A stretch of DNA of 64,000 bases. Source: Halomonas sp. DQ26W (GTDB taxonomy: Bacteria > Pseudomonadota > Gammaproteobacteria > Pseudomonadales > Halomonadaceae). The position numbers and the translations under genes are program-made. Below, piece after piece: positions 8,833-23,253 of this stretch. Location: contig NZ_QPKI01000022.1 in NCBI RefSeq assembly GCF_003339685.1, positions 1 through 64,000 of the forward strand, in the 5' to 3' direction. Numbering within the stretch: the stretch's first letter is position 1; each line of letters begins with the position of its first letter. Under the pieces are notes generated by a model that worked only from the letters and a program-made list of their open reading frames with translations, was not told the origin of the DNA and did no database searches.

Positions 8833-10509
8833 CTAGTGGTGTGCACTCTGCTGGCTGGCGTCGAGCATCTCCCGGGCGTGGGCCAGGGTTCGATCGGAGA
8901 GGTTGACCCCGCCCAGCATGCGAGCCAGCTCGCTGACCCGCCCGGCCTCGTCGAGTAGTGCCATGCGAGTCTGTGTGGTGTTGCGCCATGCCTGCTTCTC
9001 GATATGCAGGTGGTGGTGGGCCTGGGCCGCCACCTGCGGCAGGTGGGTCACGGTCATTACCTGTCCGTCGGTGCCGAGCCGCCGCAGCAACTGGCCGACA
9101 ATTTCGGCGGTGGCGCCCGACACGCCGACATCCACCTCGTCGAATATCAGGCTGGGAATGGTCGAGTGGCGTGCCGCTACTACCTGGATCGCCAGGCTGA
9201 TGCGTGACAGCTCGCCGCCGGAGGCCACCTTGGACAACGGCCGGGGTGGCTGACCGGGGTTGGCACTGATCAGGAAGCGGATGCCTTCCAGGCCATCGGC
9301 GGCTGGTGCCTCGCGGGCTTGTACCTCGATTTCGAAGCGCGCCTTGCCCATAGCCAGGAAGGCCAGTTGCTCCTGGACAGCCTTGCCGAACCGGGTCGCT
9401 GCCCGCTGCCTTGTCTCGCTGACGCTGCGGGCCCGCTGCCGCCAGGCGTCGCGCAGGGCCTCCACATCGGCGCGCAGCGCTTCCAGGTCGTGCTCACCTC
9501 CATTCAGGCCTTCCAGCTCCGCCTGTAGTTGGCTGTGCAGGCTGGGCAGCTCTTCCGGCATGACGTGATGCTTGCGAGCGATGCGGTGGACTTCGCTCAG
9601 CCGCGACTCGACCCAGGCCAGCTGCTCCGGGTCCAGCTCGGTGGTATCGACGAAGCGGTGCAGCTCCCGTGCCGCCTCCTCGATCTGGATGCGTGCCTCG
9701 CCCAGCATGCTCAGCGCCTCGGCCAGCCCGCCCTGGGCGTGGCCAGGCAGCACGCCGAGGCGGCTGCTCGCCTGGTGCAACAGCGATAGCGCACCGCCCT
9801 CGTCGCTGTCACAGCAATCGGCGGCGAACTGGGCCTCGTGCAGGGTCTCCTCGGCATGGGCCAACTGCTCCTGCTCGCGCTCCAGGGTCGCCAGCTCGTC
9901 GTCTCCCAGCGCCAGGCTATCCAGCTCCTCGACCTGATAGCGCAGTAGCTGCCGACGGGCCTGCAATTCGTCGCCGCTTTCGGCCAGCCGCTTGAGCCGA
10001 CGCCGGGCGGCCTGCCAGTTGCGAAACGTCTCGGTGAGCTCAGCTACCTCCGTGCGCTGGCCGGCAAAGTCGTCGAGCAGGCGCAGGTGTGTCTCTTCGC
10101 GCAGTAGTGCCTGATGGGCGTGCTGGCCGTGGATTTCTACCAGGTGCTCGCCGAGCGCCTTGAGGTCGGCGATGGTCGCCGGCTGGCCGTTGATCCATGC
10201 CTTGGAGCGGCCGGCCGCGGGCACCACGCGGCGCAGCAGGCAGTCGTCGGTAGGCAGCTCGCGCTCCTCGAGCCAGGCGCGGGCGGCCGGCAGTGCGGCG
10301 ATATCGAAGCGGGCACTGAGATCGGCACGCTCGCAGCCATGGCGAATGCTGCCGGCATCGGCGCGCTCGCCCAGGCACAGTCCCAGGGCGCCGAGCAGGA
10401 TCGACTTGCCGGCCCCGGTCTCGCCAGTGATGGCGGTCATGCCGCCGGCAAGCTCCAGGTCGAGGCGTTCGACGATGGCGTAGTCACGAATGGCAAGCTG
10501 AGTCAGCAT
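8833..10509 (-). CDS. recN: DNA repair protein RecN
   Basis: This 558-residue SMC-like ATPase acts in recombinational repair of double-strand breaks. It has Walker A GETGAGKS near residue 30, a central coiled-coil rich in Glu/Arg/Leu (about residues 150-370), the ABC signature region LSKVASGGELSRISLA, and Walker B LIFDEVDVGVSG. The start MLTQLAIRDYAIV follows a strong GGGAGGA site; the frame is open further upstream, but that is not family-like. It is divergent from grpE, and an SOS-like box lies 87 bases upstream. Confidence 0.95.
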   Translation of the reverse strand: MLTQLAIRDYAIVERLDLELAGGMTAITGETGAGKSILLGALGLCLGERADAGSIRHGCERADLSARFDIAALPAARAWLEERELPTDDCLLRRVVPAAGRSKAWINGQPATIADLKALGEHLVEIHGQHAHQALLREETHLRLLDDFAGQRTEVAELTETFRNWQAARRRLKRLAESGDELQARRQLLRYQVEELDSLALGDDELATLEREQEQLAHAEETLHEAQFAADCCDSDEGGALSLLHQASSRLGVLPGHAQGGLAEALSMLGEARIQIEEAARELHRFVDTTELDPEQLAWVESRLSEVHRIARKHHVMPEELPSLHSQLQAELEGLNGGEHDLEALRADVEALRDAWRQRARSVSETRQRAATRFGKAVQEQLAFLAMGKARFEIEVQAREAPAADGLEGIRFLISANPGQPPRPLSKVASGGELSRISLAIQVVAARHSTIPSLIFDEVDVGVSGATAEIVGQLLRRLGTDGQVMTVTHLPQVAAQAHHHLHIEKQAWRNTTQTRMALLDEAGRVSELARMLGGVNLSDRTLAHAREMLDASQQSAHH

Positions 10510-10595
10510 CTTTCCTCCCGGCGCCTTGGTGTTCGACAGCTCTTTATGACGGCCCTTCATGACGGTTCGTCACGACAACTGACCTGAACAATAGG

Positions 10596-10611
10596 CTGTA
10601 TGTCCATACAC
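10596..10611 (-). promoter_or_regulatory. LexA (SOS) box upstream of recN
   Basis: CTGT-ATGTCCAT-ACAC matches the CTGT-N8-ACAG LexA core with one mismatch and is palindromic around its centre. A second, weaker site (right half ATACAGTA, 10627-10634) lies 16 bases further upstream. E. coli recN also carries more than one LexA box. The position in front of recN supports the assignment. Confidence 0.55.
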
Positions 10612-10680
10612 TATCAAAGAGTTTTTATACAGTAGACCAGCCTCTCTCTCAATGCACATGTCGATTCTTGGCCATTTATT

Positions 10681-10708
10681 CTTGAGTTTCTGGCCATGGC
10701 CCCCATAT
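10681..10708 (+). promoter_or_regulatory. Sigma-32 heat-shock promoter of grpE
   Basis: CTTGAGT (10681-10687), 13 bases, then CCCCATAT (10701-10708) matches the RpoH consensus CTTGAAA-N11..16-CCCCATNT with one deviation in the -35. It lies 80 bases before the grpE start. Confidence 0.7.
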
Positions 10709-10787
10709 AGGCGGCAGATTGCGATGCTATCGCCAACCCGAATCCTGTTCGGCCCGTGGGGCCGATTCACCGTTTCAGGAGATGTTC

Positions 10788-11417
10788 ATGGCTAAAGAAT
10801 CCCAGACCCCGCTGGATGACGAGCTGGCAAGGCGCGAAGAAGAGGCCGAGCCGCAGCCCGTGGAGGGCGAACTCGAAGACGAGGTAATCAAGGCGGCCGA
10901 CGAGGCCGAGGCGCTGGTCGAGCCGGCCGAAGCGGGCGACAACCCCGAAGCCGAGATGCTGGCCGCCCAGGTCGCGGAACTTGAGGAGAGCCTGGCCGAG
11001 GCCAAGGACCAGGTGCTGCGCACGGCAGCTGAGGCGCAGAACGTGCGCCGGCGCGCCGAGCAGGAGGCCGAGAAGGCGCGCAAGTTCGCCCTGGAGCGTT
11101 TCGTCAAGGAGCTGCTGCCGGTGGTCGACAGCCTGGAGAAGGCGCTGGAGGCCATGGGCGAGGAGGCCAGCGAGGCCCATTGGGAGGGAGTCTCGATGAC
11201 CCTGAAGATGCAGCACGACGTGCTGGGCAAGTTCGGCGTCGAGGCGGTCGACCCGCAGGGCGAGCCCTTCGACCCCCAGTACCATGAGGCCATGGCCATG
11301 GTGCCCAATCCCGAGCTCGAGGCCAACAGCGTGATGGAAGTCATGCAGAAGGGCTACTTGCTTAACGGACGCCTGGTGCGCCCGGCCATGGTGGTGGTCA
11401 GCAAGGCTGCCGGTTGA
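10788..11417 (+). CDS. grpE: Nucleotide exchange factor GrpE
   Basis: The 209-residue cochaperone releases ADP from DnaK. A long acidic N-terminal region (about residues 8-60, mostly Glu/Ala/Asp) precedes the coiled coil ([32 protein letters not shown]). The GrpE beta-domain signature follows, ending [20 protein letters not shown]. The start at 10788 has AGGAG 7 bases upstream. It is first gene of grpE-dnaK-dnaJ, behind a sigma-32 promoter. The acidic N-terminus is longer than in E. coli, as in many halophiles. Confidence 0.96.
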   Translation: MAKESQTPLDDELARREEEAEPQPVEGELEDEVIKAADEAEALVEPAEAGDNPEAEMLAAQVAELEESLAEAKDQVLRTAAEAQNVRRRAEQEAEKARKFALERFVKELLPVVDSLEKALEAMGEEASEAHWEGVSMTLKMQHDVLGKFGVEAVDPQGEPFDPQYHEAMAMVPNPELEANSVMEVMQKGYLLNGRLVRPAMVVVSKAAG

Positions 11418-11444
11418 GTTAGCACATCAGAAATGGGGGCAGGA

Positions 11445-11473
11445 CTTGAAAAAACGGACACTGCCCCCCAGAT
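11445..11473 (+). promoter_or_regulatory. Second sigma-32 promoter, in front of dnaK
   Basis: CTTGAAA (11445-11451), a perfect RpoH -35, is followed after 14 bases by CCCCAGAT (11466-11473). It lies 64 bases before the dnaK start, inside the grpE-dnaK gap, so dnaK can be heat-induced independently of grpE. Confidence 0.7.
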
Positions 11474-11537
11474 AGACGACAACCCCGCGGCAAGCGCCGC
11501 AGAGACGATTTCAAGCAACGACTTTCGAGGATTTCCT

Positions 11538-13469
<1,932 letters not shown>

Positions 13470-13493
13470 ACGTCGAGGGTATGCCACGGCCGA

Positions 13494-13529
13494 CGGCAGC
13501 GCGGGGGGATGACTCCCGCGTTGCCGTTT
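13494..13529 (+). terminator. Attenuating hairpin between dnaK and dnaJ
   Basis: A 12-bp stem CGGCAGCGCGGG/CCCGCGTTGCCG (one G-U) with a 9-base loop is followed by only TTT. It probably reduces or processes the dnaK-dnaJ message rather than ending it fully, giving less DnaJ than DnaK. Confidence 0.5.
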
Positions 13530-13575
13530 CCGCGGATCAGGCGATAACTGCCTAGACCAGGAGGCGCATGGACCC

Positions 13576-14730
13576 ATGTCCAAACGCGATTATTACGAAG
13601 TGCTCGGCGTCGAGCGCGGGGCCGACACGAAAGACATCAAGAAGGCCTACCGACGCCTGGCACAGAAATATCATCCGGACCGCAACCCGGATGACGAGAC
13701 TTCGGGCGAACAATTTCGGGAAGTCTCCGAAGCCTACGAGATCTTGAGCGACAGCGAGAAGCGTGCCGCCTATGACCAGTTCGGCCATGCCGGCGTCGAC
13801 GGCCAGGCCGGTGGTTTCGGCGGTGGCGGCTTTGGCGGCGGCGCGGGAGCCGGCGGTTTCAGCGATATCTTCGGCGACGTGTTCGGCGACATCTTCGGCG
13901 GTGGCGGTGGCCGGCGCAGCCCCCATGCGCCCCAGCGCGGCAGCGACCTGCGCTACAACCTGGAGCTCGACCTGGAGAGCGCGGTTTCCGGCACCACCGT
14001 TGACATCCGCGTACCGCGCCACGTCGAGTGTGAGCGCTGCGACGGCCAGGGGGCCGAGCCGGGCTCCAGCAAGGAGACCTGCCCCACCTGTAACGGTCAC
14101 GGCCAGGTGCGCATGCAGCAGGGCTTCTTCGCCGTGCAGCAGACCTGCCCCACCTGCCATGGCAACGGCGTGCACATCAAGGTGCCGTGCCACAAGTGCA
14201 ACGGTGAAGGCCGCGTGCGCGAGACCCGCACCCTGTCGGTGAAGATCCCGGCCGGCGTGGATACCGGCGATCGCATCCGGCTCAACGGCGAGGGCGAATC
14301 CGGTATCAACGGTGGGCCCCCGGGGGATCTCTACGTTCAGGTGGCAATCAAGCCGCACCACATCTTCCAGCGCGACGGCAAGCACCTGCACTGCGACGTG
14401 CCGATCAACTTCATCGACGCCGCACTTGGCGGCGAGTTGGAAGTGCCGACGCTGGACGGCCGGGTCAAACTCAAGATCCCCGCCGAGACCCAGACCGGCC
14501 GGCTGTTTCGCCTGCGCGGCAAAGGCGTCAAGCCGGTGCGCGGCGGCCCTCCCGGCGACCTGCTGTGCAAGGTGGTGGTCGAGACGCCGGTCAACCTCAA
14601 CGACGAGCAGAAGGACCTGCTGCGCCAACTCCAGGAGAGCCTGGGGGGCACCAACAGCGCCCACCACTCGCCCAAGAAGAGCGGCTTCTTCGACGGCGTG
14701 AAGAAGTTCTTCGAGGACATGAAACCGTAA
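13576..14730 (+). CDS. dnaJ: Chaperone DnaJ (Hsp40)
   Basis: The 384-residue type I J-protein has a J domain with HPD in [11 protein letters not shown], a Gly/Phe-rich linker (about residues 75-115, many GGGFGGG units), four zinc CxxCxGxG repeats ([32 protein letters not shown]), and then the C-terminal substrate domains. It stimulates the DnaK ATPase and delivers unfolded proteins. The start at 13576 ([12 protein letters not shown]) is preferred over an ATG at 13568 in another frame. A terminator follows at 14756. Confidence 0.98.
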   Translation: MSKRDYYEVLGVERGADTKDIKKAYRRLAQKYHPDRNPDDETSGEQFREVSEAYEILSDSEKRAAYDQFGHAGVDGQAGGFGGGGFGGGAGAGGFSDIFGDVFGDIFGGGGGRRSPHAPQRGSDLRYNLELDLESAVSGTTVDIRVPRHVECERCDGQGAEPGSSKETCPTCNGHGQVRMQQGFFAVQQTCPTCHGNGVHIKVPCHKCNGEGRVRETRTLSVKIPAGVDTGDRIRLNGEGESGINGGPPGDLYVQVAIKPHHIFQRDGKHLHCDVPINFIDAALGGELEVPTLDGRVKLKIPAETQTGRLFRLRGKGVKPVRGGPPGDLLCKVVVETPVNLNDEQKDLLRQLQESLGGTNSAHHSPKKSGFFDGVKKFFEDMKP

Positions 14731-14755
14731 GACTTCCGGCTGTCCGTAAGGCGAC

Positions 14756-14792
14756 AAGGCCCCGGCCTCCACAGGAGGCCGGGGCCTTGCTT
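14756..14792 (+). terminator. Intrinsic terminator of the grpE-dnaK-dnaJ cluster
   Basis: A 14-bp perfect stem AAGGCCCCGGCCTC/GAGGCCGGGGCCTT is followed by GCTTTCTT, 25 bases after the dnaJ stop. Confidence 0.8.
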
Positions 14793-14862
14793 TCTTGGGG
14801 GCTGGCATTGGCCATCTGCTCGTCTTAGTCTTGAGTTCAATCGAAAACGAAGGGAGATCGTT

Positions 14863-15144
14863 ATGCCGATGTCGCGAACGGAGATCGCTACCGAGTCAGC
14901 CGAGAAGCTGATGAACCAGCTGTGCAAGCACTGGGCGCACAAGCTGGAGGTTGAGCAGGGCGATACCGACAGCCGGGTAGTGTTCGAGGAGGGCTCCTGC
15001 CTGATGCAGGTTGAGCCGGGCAAGCTGATCGTGGCCCTCGAGGCGCTGGAGGAGGGGAGCCTCGACCGCCTGGAGGGCGTCGTGGACTCCCACCTTCAGC
15101 GCATGGCGGGTGATGAGGAACTGGTCATCGTCTGGGAAAATTGA
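14863..15144 (+). CDS. DUF2218 family small protein
   Basis: The 93-residue cytosolic protein has no signal peptide. The N-terminal AEKLMNQLCKHWAHKLEVE segment, the central acidic strand and the closing VVDSHLQRMAGDEELVIVWEN match the DUF2218 pattern (QLCKHFAHK ... HLxRF). Members are often found near iron-uptake genes, but the function is not known. GGGAG precedes the ATG by 7 bases. The stop overlaps the start of the transporter gene, so the two are translationally coupled. Confidence 0.8.
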   Translation: MPMSRTEIATESAEKLMNQLCKHWAHKLEVEQGDTDSRVVFEEGSCLMQVEPGKLIVALEALEEGSLDRLEGVVDSHLQRMAGDEELVIVWEN

Positions 15145-16052
15145 ACGTCACGGCGTCGCCCCGCGCCGCCCACCTTGGCATGCTGCTGTGGGCGGTACTG
15201 GTAGGGCTATCGTTTCCCGCCGTGGAGCTGATGAGCCAGCTGCCGCCGCTGTCGCTGACCGCGCTGCGCTTCGCCATCGCCTGCGCGGGGCTGTGGTGGC
15301 TGGCGCGCCGCTCGGCCGATTTCCTGCCCTCCTGGCGGCTGCTGCCTCTCTATAGCCTGATGGGTCTCTGCCTGGCCGGTTTCTTCGGCGCCATGTTCTG
15401 GGCGGCGCATCATGCCACGGCGCTCTCCATGTCGACGCTCTACGTCACCGTGCCGCTGCTGGCCTTCCTGTTGGGGCTTGGCTTTCGCGTCGAACGGCTG
15501 ACCTGGCAGCTGCCGGCGATCCTCGCGCTCGGCGCCATGGGGGCGCTGGGGCTGGCCATTGCCGAGTCGATGGGCCATGGCGAAGGGCTGCGGTTCGGCA
15601 TCGGCGAGGCGGTCTTCTTCTTCGGCTGTGTTTCATCGGCGCTCTACCCGGTGCTCAGCAAGTGGGGCCTCGCCCATGGCTGGCTGCCGGAGTCGGCCTC
15701 GGTGCGTACCTTCTGGAGCCTGGGCATGGGCGGAGTCTGGATCGGCCTGCTGGGGCTGGCTATCGAGCCCGTCACCCAGCTGGCGTCGATGCGCTGGCAG
15801 GACCTGCTGCTGGTGACCTACCTGGGACTGTTCTCCAGCGCCCTGACCTTCTGGCTGATGCAGCGGGCCACCTCGGCGCTGACTCCCGGTGCCGTCACCG
15901 CCTACGGCTACCTGGTGCCCTTTGTCTCCATGCTGCTGTTGTTCGTCCAGATGCCAGCGCAGATCGGCTGGCACTGGGCGCCGGGCAGCCTCTTGGTGCT
16001 GACGGCCATCGCACTGCTGCTGCGTAACGGCCGCGCTGCCGCGCCGTCATGA
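15141..16052 (+). CDS. EamA/DMT family inner membrane transporter
   Basis: The 303-residue protein has about ten hydrophobic segments in two five-helix EamA halves, starting LLWAVLVGLSFPAVELM and ending SLLVLTAIALLLRNGRA. It is a drug/metabolite-superfamily transporter; the substrate cannot be told. I chose the TTG at 15141, which overlaps the upstream stop (TTGA), because it gives coupling with the DUF2218 gene. An ATG at 15180 (290 residues) is the alternative start. Confidence 0.82.
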   Translation: MNVTASPRAAHLGMLLWAVLVGLSFPAVELMSQLPPLSLTALRFAIACAGLWWLARRSADFLPSWRLLPLYSLMGLCLAGFFGAMFWAAHHATALSMSTLYVTVPLLAFLLGLGFRVERLTWQLPAILALGAMGALGLAIAESMGHGEGLRFGIGEAVFFFGCVSSALYPVLSKWGLAHGWLPESASVRTFWSLGMGGVWIGLLGLAIEPVTQLASMRWQDLLLVTYLGLFSSALTFWLMQRATSALTPGAVTAYGYLVPFVSMLLLFVQMPAQIGWHWAPGSLLVLTAIALLLRNGRAAAPS

Positions 16053-16128
16053 GCCACGAGGCCGCGCCGGTTCGGTGCCGTGTGTCGGTGCTAGCAGCAG
16101 GTGGTCGGGCGGATAGTTCTGTTTGACG

Positions 16129-16147
16129 TATAACGCGGTGCGTAATA
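16129..16147 (+). promoter_or_regulatory. Likely HigA operator at the higBA promoter
   Basis: The inverted repeat TATAACGC-GGT-GCGTAATA (7 of 8 arm bases matched) ends 11 bases before the higB ATG. TTGACG lies just upstream at 16123 and TAATAT at 16143 overlaps the right arm, so a bound antitoxin would cover the promoter. Operator function is inferred from position and symmetry. Confidence 0.5.
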
Positions 16148-16157
16148 TCATGGTGGC

Positions 16158-16439
16158 ATGATCGAGTTCTTTGCCTGTAAGCGAACGCAGCGGCTTTTCG
16201 AGGGGGCAGGGTGCGCCAACGCATTTCGTGCCTTCCGGCGCCAGGCCGAGCGCAAGCTGCAACTGCTGGATTCGGCGACCACGCTGGATTTCTTGCGCTC
16301 GCCACCGGGTAACCGTCTCGAGGCGCTACGCGGTGACAGGCAGGGGCAGTACAGCATTCGTATCAACGATCAGTGGAGAATCTGCTTTCGCTTCGAGAGT
16401 GGCGCCGCCTTCGATGTCGAAATCGTGGATTATCACTGA
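16158..16439 (+). CDS. higB: Toxin HigB (RelE superfamily)
   Basis: The 93-residue protein is of the HigB/Plasmid-killer branch. The core LLDSATTLDFLRSPPGNRLEALRGDRQGQYSIRINDQWRICFRF carries the conserved Pro-Pro-Gly and the R-x-N-x-Q-W-R-I-CF motif of ribosome-dependent mRNA nucleases. It ends VEIVDYH, typical of HigB. The toxin cleaves mRNA at the ribosome when not bound by HigA. Toxin first, antitoxin second with 25 bases between is the standard higBA order. Confidence 0.92.
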   Translation: MIEFFACKRTQRLFEGAGCANAFRAFRRQAERKLQLLDSATTLDFLRSPPGNRLEALRGDRQGQYSIRINDQWRICFRFESGAAFDVEIVDYH

Positions 16440-16464
16440 CCTCTGTCAAGCAGGAGTTGCCATC

Positions 16465-16767
16465 ATGATCAAGAATGGCATGCGACCTATCCATCCAGGC
16501 GAGATGCTGCGGGAAGACTATCTGGAGCCGCTGGGGATGAGCGTCAACGCCCTGGCGCGTGAGCTGCGTGTGCCCTCGACCCGGTTGCACGAGATCGTCA
16601 AGGAGCGCCGTGCGATTTCGGCGGATACAGCCCTGCGTCTGGCGCGTTATTTCGGTGGTGATGCCCAGTCGTGGCTGAACCTTCAGGCAGCCTATGACCT
16701 CAAGAGAGTCGAGCTCGATCATGGCGAGGAGATCGAGCGCAGCGTATTGCCGCGAGATGCAGCCTGA
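16465..16767 (+). CDS. higA: Antitoxin HigA
   Basis: The 100-residue XRE-type helix-turn-helix protein shows RPIHPGEMLREDYLEPLGMSVNALARELRVPSTRLHEIVKERRAISADTALRLARYFG, the VapI/HigA signature. The YFGGDAQSWLNLQAAYDLK segment follows. It neutralises HigB and represses the operon by binding the upstream inverted repeat. AGGAG lies 10 bases before the ATG. The frame is open upstream, but that part only covers the toxin in another frame. Confidence 0.93.
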   Translation: MIKNGMRPIHPGEMLREDYLEPLGMSVNALARELRVPSTRLHEIVKERRAISADTALRLARYFGGDAQSWLNLQAAYDLKRVELDHGEEIERSVLPRDAA

Positions 16768-16807
16768 GCCTCTGGTATACTCCACGCCATTCTCAATGCC
16801 AAGATAG

Positions 16808-17768
<961 letters not shown>

Positions 17769-17769
17769 T

Positions 17770-17835
17770 GGCAGGTAGCGCCCAAGGATGGGTTTACAGC
17801 GCCTCCTCGTAGGCCTGTGCTCGGATCAGCCCCGG
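17770..17835 (+). repeat. Interspersed repeat B, copy 1
   Basis: The segment GTAGCGCCCAAGGATGGG... matches the copy before pnp (37284-37342) at 50 of 59 positions and the inverted copy behind pnp. It directly abuts the right end of the dapB palindrome. It lacks the TTTTGCC...GGCAAAA mini-hairpin present in the other two copies. Confidence 0.75.
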
Positions 17836-17873
17836 ATCGTCAGCGTGGATATGAGGTTCAGGGCGCAAGATGG

Positions 17874-17902
17874 TAGTCAAATGAGGCCGAATCCTGTAAT
17901 AT
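17874..17902 (+). promoter_or_regulatory. Candidate carAB promoter
   Basis: TAGTCA (17874-17879) and TAATAT (17897-17902) are 17 bases apart. Transcription would start near 17909, giving a leader of about 200 nt that contains the terminator at 17987. The -35 match is weak. Confidence 0.35.
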
Positions 17903-17950
17903 CCCCAAAATTTTGGCCGGGCGCCTGAAAACAGCGGTCATCACTGCGTG

Positions 17951-18032
17951 CTTGTTGCGTTTGCCAGCCCCGAAGAATATGACAACAAGCGGGATGAAAC
18001 CGGTTCTTCTATCGGTTTCGTCCCGCTTTTTT
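17951..18032 (+). terminator. carAB leader: terminator with competing upstream hairpin (attenuator)
   Basis: AAGCGGGATGAAACCG (17987-18002) pairs with CGGTTTCGTCCCGCTT (18013-18028) over 16 bp with one G-U, and TTTTTT follows (18027-18032): a very strong intrinsic terminator 78 bases before carA. CTTGTTG (17951-17957) can pair with CAACAAG (17983-17989), which overlaps the 5' arm of the terminator by three bases, so the two structures compete. This suggests conditional termination of carAB. Confidence 0.65.
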
Positions 18033-18110
18033 ACGAGCCGAATCTGTCGCAGCGACGATAGCCGCGGAGCCTGCGCGCCTCAGGCTCCCACAGCATGGGA
18101 GGACCTTGTC

Positions 18111-19292
18111 TTGAACAGCCCCGCATTGAACAAACCCGCGATACTGGCCCTGGAAGATGGCAGTCTCTTTCATGGCACGGCCATCGGTGCCGATGGACAG
18201 ACCAGCGGTGAGGTGGTGTTCAATACGGCCATGACCGGCTATCAGGAAATTCTCACCGATCCCTCCTATACCCGGCAGATCGTCACCCTCACCTATCCCC
18301 ATATCGGCAATACCGGCGTCAATGCCGAGGATGTGGAGTCCGGCGCCATCGCCGCCGCGGGCCTGGTGATCCGCGACCTGCCGCTGATCGCCAGCAACTT
18401 CCGCTCCGAACAGTCGCTCTCCGACTACCTGAAGAGCCAGAACGTGCTGGGCATTGCCGATATCGATACCCGGCGCCTGACCCGCATCCTGCGCGACAAG
18501 GGCGCTCAGAACGGGGCGATCCTGGCCGGAGCGGATGCCGAGGGCGAAGACGCCGTCGAGCGCGCCCTGGCGGCGGCCCGGGAGTTTCCGGGGCTCAAGG
18601 GCATGGACCTGGCCAAGGTGGTCTCCTGCCAGGTCCCCTACGAGTGGACCGAGGGCGAATGGACCCTGGGTAAGGGCTACGCCGACACCGCCGACCCTGA
18701 TGCAGCGTCAGAGCGCCCCTTACACGTGGTCGCCTACGACTACGGGGTGAAGCGCAATATCCTGCGCATGTTGGCCAGCCGCGGCTGCCGCCTCACCGTG
18801 GTGCCGGCCCAGACCCCGGCCACCGAGGTGCTGGCCATGAACCCGGACGGTGTCTTCCTGGCCAACGGCCCCGGTGACCCCGAGCCCTGCGACTACGCCA
18901 TCAAGGCGATCGGCGAGATCCTCGAGACCGATATCCCGGTATTCGGCATCTGCCTGGGCCATCAGCTGCTGGCGCTGGCCAGCGGAGCGAAGACGGTGAA
19001 GATGGGGCTCGGCCACCACGGCGCCAACCATCCGGTGCAGGACCTAGACAGCGGCCAGGTGATGATCACCAGCCAGAACCACGGCTTCGCCGCCGAAGAG
19101 TCGACCCTGCCGGCCAACCTGCGCGCCACCCACCGTTCGCTGTTCGACGGATCGCTGCAGGGCATCGAGCGCACCGACCGGCCGGCCTTCAGCTTCCAGG
19201 GGCACCCCGAGGCGAGTCCCGGCCCCAAGGACGTGTCGCCGCTGTTCGACCGCTTCGTCGCCATGATGAAGGGGCGCCTCGCGACGCGCTGA
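18111..19292 (+). CDS. carA: Carbamoyl-phosphate synthase small subunit
   Basis: The 393-residue glutaminase subunit has an N-terminal part [42 protein letters not shown]. The class I amidotransferase domain follows, with nucleophile motif [19 protein letters not shown] (Cys near residue 282) and [11 protein letters not shown] carrying His/Glu of the triad. It supplies ammonia to CarB for arginine and pyrimidine synthesis. The start is a TTG at 18111, 7 bases after GGGAGGA. The frame stays open upstream through the terminator hairpin (from 17979 there is no stop), which could mislead gene callers. Confidence 0.96.
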   Translation: MNSPALNKPAILALEDGSLFHGTAIGADGQTSGEVVFNTAMTGYQEILTDPSYTRQIVTLTYPHIGNTGVNAEDVESGAIAAAGLVIRDLPLIASNFRSEQSLSDYLKSQNVLGIADIDTRRLTRILRDKGAQNGAILAGADAEGEDAVERALAAAREFPGLKGMDLAKVVSCQVPYEWTEGEWTLGKGYADTADPDAASERPLHVVAYDYGVKRNILRMLASRGCRLTVVPAQTPATEVLAMNPDGVFLANGPGDPEPCDYAIKAIGEILETDIPVFGICLGHQLLALASGAKTVKMGLGHHGANHPVQDLDSGQVMITSQNHGFAAEESTLPANLRATHRSLFDGSLQGIERTDRPAFSFQGHPEASPGPKDVSPLFDRFVAMMKGRLATR

Positions 19293-19389
19293 ATGAGCAT
19301 CTGCCCGGCCCGCCGCCGGGCATCGATCGCTTCAGCGACTCTGCGAGAGCCGTCTCACTCGTTAGCCATCCATTTTCGCGGGAACCGTC

Positions 19390-22616
<3,227 letters not shown>

Positions 22617-22620
<4 letters not shown>

Positions 22621-23093
22621 ACAAGGTCCCCATGACCGTTGCCGGCGAGGCGCGCCTGCGCAAGGAGCTGGAGTATCTCAAGGGCGAGGCGCGCCCCAAG
22701 GTGATCGCCGATATCGCCGATGCCCGTGAGCACGGCGATCTCAAGGAGAACGCCGAGTACCATGCCGCCCGCGAGCAGCAGGGCTTCATCGAGGGGCGTA
22801 TCAAGGAGATCGAGAGCAAGCTTTCGGCGGCCCAGGTGATCGATGTGATGAAACTGCCGCAGACCGGCAAGGTGATCTTCGGTGTCACCGTCGAACTGAT
22901 CAACCTCAACAATGACGAGACGGTCACCTACCAGATCGTTGGCGAGGACGAGGCCGAAATCAAGGCCGGAAAGATATCGGTGACGTCACCCATCGCCCGT
23001 GCCCTGATCGGCAAGGAGGAGGGTGACGTAGTGGTGGTGAACACCCCGGGGGGCGAGGTGGAATTCGAGATCGGCGGCGTCGAGCACCGCTGA
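22617..23093 (+). CDS. greA: Transcription elongation factor GreA
   Basis: The 158-residue protein has an N-terminal coiled coil ([50 protein letters not shown]) with the acidic tip DLKENAEYH that enters the RNA polymerase secondary channel. A C-terminal FKBP-like domain ends [19 protein letters not shown]. It restarts backtracked polymerase by RNA cleavage. The start at 22617 overlaps the carB stop by ATGA, with AGGAG 6 bases upstream. Confidence 0.97.
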
Positions 23094-23109
23094 GTCCGTG
23101 CCATGTGAA

Positions 23110-23146
23110 CAATCCCCGGCGACTCAGCTCGGCGGGGATTGTCTCT
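23110..23146. terminator. Hairpin terminator between greA and yhbY
   Basis: CAATCCCCG (23110-23118) pairs with CGGGGATTG (23133-23141), and TCTCTATT follows on the plus strand. It ends the dapB-carAB-greA run and may also stop readthrough from yhbY. Confidence 0.65.
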
Positions 23147-23156
23147 ATTGCGCAAG

Positions 23157-23253
23157 GCTCTTGCACAGGGCTCTTGCACAGGGCTCTGTTGAAGGAACGC
23201 TGGAGGGGCCCGGTACGTGGCTTCAGTGGCGGCCCTGCTTCAGTGGCGGCCGT
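23157..23253. repeat. Two short tandem repeats behind greA and over the yhbY stop
   Basis: A 13-base unit GCTCTTGCACAGG is repeated twice with a degenerate third copy at 23158-23196. A 17-base unit starting GCTTCAGTGGCGGCC is duplicated at 23220-23253, and its second copy covers the yhbY stop codon. Confidence 0.7.

Noticed and set aside
17913..18110. N-terminal extension of CarA through the leader
   Set aside because: The frame is open, but the extension covers the terminator hairpin. TTG 18111 has a strong ribosome binding site and gives the family length.
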